Origin: Saccharothrix sp.
Lineage (GTDB): Bacteria; Actinomycetota; Actinomycetes; Mycobacteriales; Pseudonocardiaceae
DNA: 64,000 nucleotides
Direction: 5' to 3'
Assembly (NCBI RefSeq): GCF_031180885.1
Contig: NZ_JAPSLK010000042.1
Span: 1 to 64,000 of the forward strand
The notes beneath the pieces are model-generated. The model was not told the DNA's origin. It did no database searches and saw nothing but the letters and a program-made list of their open reading frames with translations. Below are positions 33,712 to 40,490 of the stretch, in pieces; position 1 is the stretch's first letter, and each line of letters begins with the position of its first letter. The position numbers were made by a program, and so were the translations under genes.

Positions 33712-34833
33712 TCAGCCCGCCGTTCCGTCGAAGACGCTGACGTCGCGCGGATCGGCCGTCAGACCCACCCGGTCGCCCATCAGGGGCGCGCGGCCGGCCG
33801 GGATCTCCAGCCGGACGCAGGTGTCGGCGCCGTCGGGGCGGATGGTGACCCGCACCAGCGTGCCGACGTAGGTGACGGTCTCGACGATGCCGGTGCAGAA
33901 GCCGTCCTCCGGCGCGCACACCGCGAGCCTGCCGGGCTGGACCGCCGCCCGCGCCCGCACACCGCTCGCGAGGTCGTGCCGGCGGATGCGCAGGACGCCA
34001 CCGGTGTCCAGGCGAACCGCGTCGTCGCTCTCGACCGTGCCGGGCAGGAAGTTCGCGGCGCCGAGGAAGTCGGCCACGAACGGCGTGCGCGGGCGTTCGA
34101 ACAGCTCCTGCGGGGTGTCGAACTGGTCGATGCGGCCGTCGCGCATGACGGCGATCCGGTCGGAGAGCACGAGGGCCTCCTCCTGGTCGTGCGTCACGTA
34201 GATGACCGTCAGCCCCAGTTCCCGCTGGATGCGCTTGATCTCGGTCTGCAACTGGTCGCGCAGCTTCTTGTCCAGCGCGCCCAGCGGCTCGTCCATCAGG
34301 ATCACCGGCGGCCGGTAGACCAGCGCGCGGCACAGCGCGACGCGCTGCTGCTGACCGCCGGACAGCTCGCGGGGGCGGCGCCGGGCGAAGCGGGACAGGC
34401 CCGCCATCTCCAGCGTCTCGCCGACCCGGGTGCGGATCTCCTGCTTGGACAGTCCGCGCAGCTGCAACGGGAAGGCGACGTTCTCGCTCACCGTCATGTG
34501 CGGGAAGAGCAGGTACTGCTGGAACACGAAGCCCAGGCCCCGCTTCTGCGGCGCGAGCCGGGTGACGTCCCGGCCGCCGACCACGATCGACCCGGATTCG
34601 GGCTCGACGAACCCGGCGATCATCATCAGGGTGGTGGTCTTGCCGGAGCCGGACGAGCCGAGGAAGGTCACGAACTCCCCGGCGCCGATCTCCATCGACA
34701 CCTCGTCGACCGCGGTCATGGCGCCGTAGGTCTTGCGCACCTTGGTCACCGACAGCGGTTTGCCGGCACCGCTCACCGGCGACGCCACGGTCGGCGGGGA
34801 CTGCTTCTCCGACATCACGTGCAGCTCAGACAC
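33712..34833 (-). CDS. Polyamine-type ABC transporter ATP-binding protein (PotA-like)
   Basis: A 373-residue ATPase. Walker A is GSSGSGKTT, signature LSGGQQQR, Walker B VILMDEP followed by LGALDKK, and a C-terminal TOBE domain spans residues ~290-370 (AVQPGRLAV, VTYVGTLVRV). This is the spermidine/putrescine (PotA) and iron/2-aminoethylphosphonate importer group. The GTG at 34833 overlaps the SBP stop by 8 nt; an ATG at 34815 could be used instead. Confidence 0.92.
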   Translation of the reverse strand: MSELHVMSEKQSPPTVASPVSGAGKPLSVTKVRKTYGAMTAVDEVSMEIGAGEFVTFLGSSGSGKTTTLMMIAGFVEPESGSIVVGGRDVTRLAPQKRGLGFVFQQYLLFPHMTVSENVAFPLQLRGLSKQEIRTRVGETLEMAGLSRFARRRPRELSGGQQQRVALCRALVYRPPVILMDEPLGALDKKLRDQLQTEIKRIQRELGLTVIYVTHDQEEALVLSDRIAVMRDGRIDQFDTPQELFERPRTPFVADFLGAANFLPGTVESDDAVRLDTGGVLRIRRHDLASGVRARAAVQPGRLAVCAPEDGFCTGIVETVTYVGTLVRVTIRPDGADTCVRLEIPAGRAPLMGDRVGLTADPRDVSVFDGTAG

Positions 34834-35920
34834 GGGCCCACTCCTGCCAGCGCTTGGTCACGACCTCGTCGTTGCCGACCCACCACTCGACGTTCGCGTC
34901 GAACCCGGTCTCCAGGTTCTGCGGCGCGCCGAGCAGGGTGGCCGCGACCTCGTCCTTGATCGACTTGTAGGCGGCGGGCACGACCGGCGCGAACGGGTAG
35001 ATCTCGGAGAAGTGGGCCTGCACCTCCGGCCGCAGCGAGTAGTCGATCAGCTGGTAGGCGGCGTCGACGTTGGCCGCGCCCCGGGGGATCGCCCAGCCGT
35101 TGCTCTGCCTGCGGGCGCCCTGGAACACGTAGGCCAGCGGCTGCCCCTGCTTGATCAGGTCGTTGAGCCTGCCGTACCAGACGGTCGAGGCGTCGACCTC
35201 GCGGCGGCCGAGCAGCACACCCGGCAGCGCGCCCGTGTCCCAGTACTTCTTGACCGAGCCCTTGATCTCGTCGAGCTTGCGGAAGGCGCGGTCGAGGTCG
35301 AGCGGGTACAGCTGGTCCATCGGCACGCCATCGGCCAGCAGCGCGAACTCGAGCTCGGGGATGTCCGCGTCGACGTGCTGCAGCCCGCGACTGCCCGGCA
35401 GTGCCGCGGTGTCCCAGAAGTCCGCCCAGGAGTTCGGCTTCTTTCCGCCGAAGGCGTCCGTGCGGTACCCGATCACGCTGCCCCAGTAGTTCTTGCCGAC
35501 CGCGGTCGGCGTGAGCAGGTTCTTGGGGATGTCCGCGTTCTTGACGCTCTTGAGCCGGTCGTAGTCGATCTGCTGGGTAGCGTCCTCCTGGGCGAACTTC
35601 ACGAAGTCGATCATCGAGTTGTCGATCAGGTCGAACTGCGGTCGGCCCTGCTTGATCTGGGCCAGCATCTGCGCGTAGTTCGGGTTGATGACCTTGATCT
35701 CGATGCCGGTCTCCTTCATGAAGGGCTCGAGGACCGCCTTCATGTTGGCGTCGCCGTAGGCGCCACCGCTGTTGCGGACCACGAGCGTCTTGCTGCCCGT
35801 GCCCGCGCCGCCGCCGGCCGAGCGGCTGGTGCCGGTGCCGCACGCGGCCAGTGCCGAGGTCGCGGCGACGGCGCCGAGACCGCGCAGGAACGATCGGCGG
35901 TCGATCCAAGTGTCTTTCAC
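34826..35920 (-). CDS. PotD-type extracellular solute-binding lipoprotein
   Basis: A 364-residue family 1/PotD-like binding protein. The N-terminus has a twin-arginine motif (DRRSFLRGL) and a lipobox (LAAC, Cys ~27), so it is probably a Tat-exported lipoprotein. Mature motifs include LVVRNSGGAYGDANM, FDLIDNSMIDFVKFA and a typical GWAIPRGAANVDAAYQLIDY C-lobe segment. PotD relatives bind polyamines, opines or amino acid derivatives. GTG 35920 has AGGAGG 7 nt upstream. It is the first transporter gene in the operon. Confidence 0.9.
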   Translation of the reverse strand: MKDTWIDRRSFLRGLGAVAATSALAACGTGTSRSAGGGAGTGSKTLVVRNSGGAYGDANMKAVLEPFMKETGIEIKVINPNYAQMLAQIKQGRPQFDLIDNSMIDFVKFAQEDATQQIDYDRLKSVKNADIPKNLLTPTAVGKNYWGSVIGYRTDAFGGKKPNSWADFWDTAALPGSRGLQHVDADIPELEFALLADGVPMDQLYPLDLDRAFRKLDEIKGSVKKYWDTGALPGVLLGRREVDASTVWYGRLNDLIKQGQPLAYVFQGARRQSNGWAIPRGAANVDAAYQLIDYSLRPEVQAHFSEIYPFAPVVPAAYKSIKDEVAATLLGAPQNLETGFDANVEWWVGNDEVVTKRWQEWARV

Positions 35921-35961
35921 GAAGAACCTCCTGGGGGCGGGGAGGAAGCGGGGTGGTGGCG

Positions 35962-36930
35962 CTAGCGGGGCGCCGCGATCGCGGCGAGGTCGGTGCCGGG
36001 CACGACGGTGAGACCGCGCATGCCGTAGAAGACGCGGCCGGTGGCGGTGGCCCGGACCTCGTGCCCGCGGCCGTCGGCCGGGTCCACGACGTGTCCGATG
36101 ACCTGCCCCTCGGTCACGTCGGTGCCCGGGACGAACTCCGGGTACCACAGGCCGAGGGCCGCGGAGGCCACGAAGCCCGCCCACACCCACTCGGTGACCG
36201 GCCGCGGCGCGACGTCGTCGCCGTTGACGAAGTCGATGACCCTCAGCAGCGCGGCGACGACGCGTTCGGCCGCCTCCGGGTCGCGGTCACCGAGGTGACC
36301 CGTCTCGACGAGGATGGCGGGGATGCCGAGGCGGGCGGCCGCGGCGTGGCTGTTGCCGCCGTCGGGGTTCAGGCCGAGGACGACGTCCTCGTGGCCGACG
36401 ACGGAGGCCATGCCGGCGGTCGTCGCGTCGAGTTCCGGGTCGCCGGTCAGGCGGTAGCCGACGAAGTCGCGCAGGAACTCGTCGATGCGGCCGGCGTGCA
36501 GGTCGACGTACGCGTCGGCGCCCTGGATCAGGTTGTCGAACAGCCAGGCCGCCAGCCGCTCGGTGGGACTGCCCCCGGGATCGCCGGGGAAGACGCGGTT
36601 GATGTTGACCCCGTCGAGCGGGGAGGTGCCCAGCCGGCCGTCGTAGACGGCGGGCGGGTTGGCGACGAGGCAGAGCAGCACCTGCCCGCGCACCTGTTCC
36701 GGGTCGAGGCGGGTGGCGAGCCGGTGGGCCGCGTCGATGCCGGTGAACTCGCCGCCGTGCACGCCGGCGGTGATCACCACGCGCGGTCCGGGCCGGCTGC
36801 CGTTGATCAGGGCCACCGGGATGTCCGCGGTGAGCGTGCCGAGTTCGGCCCGGACGCTGCCGCGCACCTTGGTCCCCGGTGCGGCGCTCAGCGCGCCGAC
36901 GCTGAGGGTGGTAGCGGTGTCGCTGGTCAT
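35962..36930 (-). CDS. AstE/aspartoacylase-family zinc deacylase (second copy)
   Basis: A 322-residue zinc amidohydrolase. The zinc motif is TAGVHGGEFTG, the third ligand is in YVDLHAGRIDEFL, and the catalytic Glu is in ILVETGHLG. It belongs to the same family as the enzyme at 29591-30544 but is clearly diverged, so the two may act on different acyl-amines or in sequence. The start is ATG 36930, 7 bp after the oxidase stop; 41 bp separate its stop from the lipoprotein gene. Confidence 0.85.
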   Translation of the reverse strand: MTSDTATTLSVGALSAAPGTKVRGSVRAELGTLTADIPVALINGSRPGPRVVITAGVHGGEFTGIDAAHRLATRLDPEQVRGQVLLCLVANPPAVYDGRLGTSPLDGVNINRVFPGDPGGSPTERLAAWLFDNLIQGADAYVDLHAGRIDEFLRDFVGYRLTGDPELDATTAGMASVVGHEDVVLGLNPDGGNSHAAAARLGIPAILVETGHLGDRDPEAAERVVAALLRVIDFVNGDDVAPRPVTEWVWAGFVASAALGLWYPEFVPGTDVTEGQVIGHVVDPADGRGHEVRATATGRVFYGMRGLTVVPGTDLAAIAAPR

Positions 36931-36937
36931 GGCTGCG

Positions 36938-38074
36938 TCACGCCTCCGTGCGGTTCGTGGTGGAGATGAAGTCGATGGGCCGCGCCGACCCGCCGTCGAG
37001 GGCGAGGTCCGCGGCGATGTCGCCCATGGCGGGCGAGAGCTTGAAGCCGTGGCCGGAGAACCCGGCGAGCAGCACGACGTTCTCGTCGTCCGGCAGCGGG
37101 CCGACCAGGGGGCGGCTGCTCTCCGTGTAGCCCTCCATGAACACCGACAGCCGGACGGGGTCGGGGTGCAGGTCCGGCAGGTGGCGCCCGATGATCTCGT
37201 TGAAGGTGTCCAGTTCGGCCGGCTGGACCGTCCGCTCCAGGCGGTTGGGGTCGTCGACCAGCCGGTGCAGGGTCCGCGAGAGGCCCAGCTTGACCGAGAC
37301 GCCGTCCGGCGAGGGCAGGCCGTAGCAGTGCGTGGGAGCGGTGCGGATGAACGCCGGGCGCTCCGGCCCGAACCACGCGTCGGGGGTGGTGGGCACGTAC
37401 CAGGCGCTGACCAGGCGGCGGACCTCCACCTCCCAGGGCAGGTCGGGCAGCAGGTCGTTGACCCAGGGGCCCACCGTCACCACGACGGCGTCGAAGCGCT
37501 CGCTGCCCTCGTCGGTGCGGACCGCCACGCCGCCGCCGGTCTTGGTGATCTCGCGGACCGGCGTGTAGCGGTGGATCGTGGCGCCCAGTTCCTCGGCGCG
37601 GCGCGCGGCGGTCTGGACGGTCAGCTCGGGCCGGATGAACCCGGCGCGGCGGTCCAGCACGACGGCGTCGCCGTCCTCGACCCGGTACTGCGGGAAGCGC
37701 CGGGCGAGCCGGTCGGCGTCGAGGACCTCGTGGTCGAGGTCGTGCTCGGCGACCGACCGCAGGACGGTGGCCATCTGGTGGTGCGCGGTCGGCCCCATGA
37801 GCAGGCAGCCGGTGAGGCGGCGCAGTTCCCGCCCGGTCTCCCGCTGGAGTTCGTCCCACAGCACGTCGGCGTGCTTGAGCAGCGGCACGTAGCGGGAGTC
37901 CTCGAAGTGGGCGCTGCGGAAGATCCGGGTCTCGCCGCCCGCGGCACCGCGGTCGTGGCCGGGGGCGAACCGGTCGTACCCGACGACCTCGGCCCCGCGG
38001 GCGGCGAGGCGCCAGGCGACCTGGCTGCCCATCGTTCCGACGCCGACGACGGCGACACGCTTGCTGGCAGGCAC
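36938..38074 (-). CDS. FAD-dependent oxidase of the MSOX/SolA family
   Basis: A 378-residue flavoprotein. The FAD motif is VAVVGVGTMGSQVAWRLAAR at the N-terminus. MSOX/SolA features are GGETRIFRSAHFED and AGFSGHGFKLSP near the C-terminus. In covalent MSOX-type enzymes the flavin-linking Cys lies in a CxYT motif; here the position reads MEGYTESSRP, so Gly replaces Cys and FAD is probably bound non-covalently. The family oxidises N-methyl amino acids and related secondary amines. It is the first gene of the IclR-controlled operon. The start is GTG 38074. Confidence 0.87.
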   Translation of the reverse strand: MPASKRVAVVGVGTMGSQVAWRLAARGAEVVGYDRFAPGHDRGAAGGETRIFRSAHFEDSRYVPLLKHADVLWDELQRETGRELRRLTGCLLMGPTAHHQMATVLRSVAEHDLDHEVLDADRLARRFPQYRVEDGDAVVLDRRAGFIRPELTVQTAARRAEELGATIHRYTPVREITKTGGGVAVRTDEGSERFDAVVVTVGPWVNDLLPDLPWEVEVRRLVSAWYVPTTPDAWFGPERPAFIRTAPTHCYGLPSPDGVSVKLGLSRTLHRLVDDPNRLERTVQPAELDTFNEIIGRHLPDLHPDPVRLSVFMEGYTESSRPLVGPLPDDENVVLLAGFSGHGFKLSPAMGDIAADLALDGGSARPIDFISTTNRTEA

Positions 38075-38147
38075 GGGACATCCTTTCGACTCACCGGACG
38101 GTGATGCGGACCTGGCGAAGGGGGGAGAAGACGCTCACCGGATATTC

Positions 38148-38185
38148 TGTGCCACTATGTGGCACAGCGTGCTAGAATCTGGCAC
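38148..38185. promoter_or_regulatory. Tandem palindromic operators between the catabolic operon and iclR-type gene
   Basis: A perfect 19-nt palindrome TGTGCCACTATGTGGCACA (38148-38166) is followed 2 nt later by an imperfect 17-nt one GTGCTAGA-A-TCTGGCAC (38169-38185). Both have GTG(C)...GCAC half-sites. They sit 74 nt from the oxidase start and 74 nt from the IclR start, so one regulator could control both directions. Confidence 0.75.
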
Positions 38186-38258
38186 GAGAATGACACCCGG
38201 TCCAGGACCAGTCAAGAGGTGTCCCGTGGGAGAACCAAGCCTTAACTGGGGGTAACGC

Positions 38259-39011
38259 GTGGAGATGAAGAGCGTGACCAGGTCGCTGCGCATCCTGGAG
38301 GCGGTCGCGCAGCACCAACCGGTCACGGTGGGTGAACTGACCAAGATCTTCGGGCTGCCCAAGTCGACCGTGCAGCGCACGCTCGTCACGCTGCACGAGG
38401 CGGGGTGGTTGCGCGCCAACAGGAAGGACACGACGCGCTGGGAAATAGGCGCCCGCGTGCTCGCCGTGCGACCGGCCGCCCTGCGCGGCTCCAGCCTGTT
38501 CGCCGCCGCCCGCGAGCCCATGATCCGGTTGCGGGACAAGGTGAACGAGACGATCCACCTGTCCGTTCCGGACGCACTGGACCGCATGGTGGTGGTCGAC
38601 CGCGTCGACTCCTCGCACGCGGTGCGCACGTTCCACGAGATCGGGGACATCTCGCCGCTGCACGCCACGGCGACCGGGCGGGCGATACTGGCCAACACGG
38701 ACAGGTCCGATGTGGACGAGGTGCTCGCCCGGCCGCTGGACAGCTACAGCGACGCCACCGTCACCGATCCGCGGCAGCTCAAGGCGGAGCTGGCGCAGGT
38801 GCGGGAGAACGGCTACGCGCTCAACCGCAACCAGTTCCGGCCCGACGTGTGCGCCATCGCCTCGGCGATCCTGGACGAGGACGGCACACCGCTGGCCGCG
38901 GTGGCGATCTCCATGCCCGACACCCGCTTCGACCCGGACCGGCTGCCCGAACTCGGCCGGCTCGTCGCGGAGACCGCGCAGGAGATCTCCGCCCGCAGGC
39001 TGGGCTCCTAG
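38259..39011 (+). CDS. IclR-family transcriptional regulator
   Basis: A 250-residue regulator. The winged helix spans residues ~5-65 (TRSLRILEAVAQHQPVTVGE, GLPKSTVQRTLVTLHEAGWL). The IclR effector domain spans residues ~80-245 (LHATATGRAILA, VTDPRQLKAELAQVRENGYA, AIASAILDEDGTPLAAVAIS). It is divergent from the 13-gene leftward operon, with strong palindromic operators between them, so it is the likely controller. The start is GTG 38259 with GGGGG upstream; an in-frame ATG at 38265 is possible. Confidence 0.92.
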   Translation: MEMKSVTRSLRILEAVAQHQPVTVGELTKIFGLPKSTVQRTLVTLHEAGWLRANRKDTTRWEIGARVLAVRPAALRGSSLFAAAREPMIRLRDKVNETIHLSVPDALDRMVVVDRVDSSHAVRTFHEIGDISPLHATATGRAILANTDRSDVDEVLARPLDSYSDATVTDPRQLKAELAQVRENGYALNRNQFRPDVCAIASAILDEDGTPLAAVAISMPDTRFDPDRLPELGRLVAETAQEISARRLGS

Positions 39012-39019
39012 GGGGTCGC

Positions 39020-39049
39020 GGGGTCCGCCGCCCCGCGGCGGCGGACCCC
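39020..39049. terminator. Bidirectional terminator between iclR-type gene and SSADH-like gene
   Basis: A perfect 13-bp stem (GGGGTCCGCCGCC / GGCGGCGGACCCC) with a CCGC loop sits in the 39-bp gap between convergent genes. It can end transcription from both sides. Confidence 0.8.
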
Positions 39050-39050
39050 C

Positions 39051-40490
39051 TCACGACACCGGCACGGCGACGTACTTGTAGTCCAGGAACTCGTCGATGC
39101 CCACGCGGCCGCCTTCACGGCCCAGCCCGGACTGCTTCACGCCGCCGAACGGCGCGGCGGGGTTGGACACGAGGCCGGTGTTGAGCCCGACCATGCCCGC
39201 TTCCAGCCGTTCGCTGACCCGCAGCGCCCGGTCCAGCGACTCGGTGAACACGTAGCCCACGAGTCCCCATTCGGTGTCGTTGGCCCTGCGCACCACCTCG
39301 TCCTCGTCGTCGAAGGTCAGGATCGCCGCGACCGGGCCGAAGATCTCGGTGCCCATCAGGTCGCTGTCCGGGGACACCCGGCTCAGCACGGTCGGCGGGT
39401 AGAAGCTGCCCGGACCGGTCGGCGTCTCGCCGCCGGCCAGGACGCACGCGCCGCGCTGGACCGCGTCCTCGACCAGGCGCTCCACCTTGCGGCGACCGGA
39501 CTCGTCGATCAGCGGACCCACGTCGACCCCCGGTTCGGTGCCGGGTCCGACCCGGAGGGCGCTCATCCGCGCGGCGAGCCGCGCGCCGAACTCCTCCGCC
39601 ACGTCGCGGTGCACGAAGAACCTGTTGGCCGCGGTGCACGCCTCGCCCATGTTGCGCATCTTGGCCACCATCGCGCCGTCGACCGCCTTGTCCAGGTCCG
39701 CGTCGGCGAACACGATGAACGGCGCGTTGCCGCCCAGCTCCATCGACGTGCGCACGACCTGCTCGGCGGACTGCTCCAGCAGCAGCTTGCCCACCTGGGT
39801 CGACCCGGTGAAGGACAGCTTGCGGATGCGGCCACCGCGCAGCAGCGGCTCGACGACCTCCCCCGGCTTCGACGTCGTCACGACGTTCAGCACACCGTCG
39901 GGCAGCCCGGCCTCGCGCAGGATCTCCGCCAGCGCGAGGCTGGACAGCGGGGTCTGCGGCGCGGGCTTGAGCACCATCGTGCAGCCGGCCGCGATCGCCG
40001 GGCCGATCTTGCGGGTGCCCATGGCCAGCGGGAAGTTCCACGGCGTGACCAGCAGGCACGGGCCGACCGGGCGGCGCATGAGCAGCATCCGGTTGCGGCC
40101 GTCGGGCAGGGTGCCGAAGCCGCCCTCGACGCGCACCGCCTCCTCGGAGAACCAGCGGAAGAACTCCGCCGCGTAGGCGACCTCTCCCCTGGCCTCGGCC
40201 AGCGGCTTGCCCATCTCCGTGGTCATCAGCAACGCGAGTTCGTCGGTGCGGGCCACGATGATGTCGTAGGCGCGGCGGAGGATCTCGCTGCGCGCCCGCG
40301 GCGCGGTGGCGGCCCACTCGTCCTGGACCCGCACCGCGGCTTCCACGGCCAGTTGCGCGTCCTTGGTGCCGCCGTCGGCGACGTGGCAGACCACCTCGCC
40401 GGTCGCCGGGTCGTCCACCGGCATCGTGGCGCCGTCCACGGCGTCCACCCACGTGCCGCCGATGAACAACTGCTTGGGAACGTCGATCAC
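39051..40490 (-). CDS. Succinate-semialdehyde dehydrogenase-like (GabD-type), second copy
   Basis: A 479-residue ALDH, nearly colinear with the enzyme at 18273-19730 (shared DVPKQLFI.G, RGEVAYAAEFFRWFSEEAVR, TPWNFPLAMGTRKIGPA, MELGGNAP, GEACTAAN). The catalytic Cys is in GEACTAANR. In this operon, beside a GabT-like aminotransferase, oxidation of succinate semialdehyde to succinate is the best call. The GTG start overlaps the stop of the FAD/Fe-S dehydrogenase gene (GTGA). It is the last gene of the leftward operon. Confidence 0.9.
   Translation of the reverse strand: MIDVPKQLFIGGTWVDAVDGATMPVDDPATGEVVCHVADGGTKDAQLAVEAAVRVQDEWAATAPRARSEILRRAYDIIVARTDELALLMTTEMGKPLAEARGEVAYAAEFFRWFSEEAVRVEGGFGTLPDGRNRMLLMRRPVGPCLLVTPWNFPLAMGTRKIGPAIAAGCTMVLKPAPQTPLSSLALAEILREAGLPDGVLNVVTTSKPGEVVEPLLRGGRIRKLSFTGSTQVGKLLLEQSAEQVVRTSMELGGNAPFIVFADADLDKAVDGAMVAKMRNMGEACTAANRFFVHRDVAEEFGARLAARMSALRVGPGTEPGVDVGPLIDESGRRKVERLVEDAVQRGACVLAGGETPTGPGSFYPPTVLSRVSPDSDLMGTEIFGPVAAILTFDDEDEVVRRANDTEWGLVGYVFTESLDRALRVSERLEAGMVGLNTGLVSNPAAPFGGVKQSGLGREGGRVGIDEFLDYKYVAVPVS

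Noticed and set aside
23688-38074. Ectoine or putrescine (Puu) catabolic cluster
   Set aside because: Marker genes are missing: no ectoine hydrolase (DoeA), no gamma-glutamylputrescine synthetase or PuuD. Similar enzyme classes alone do not justify the name.
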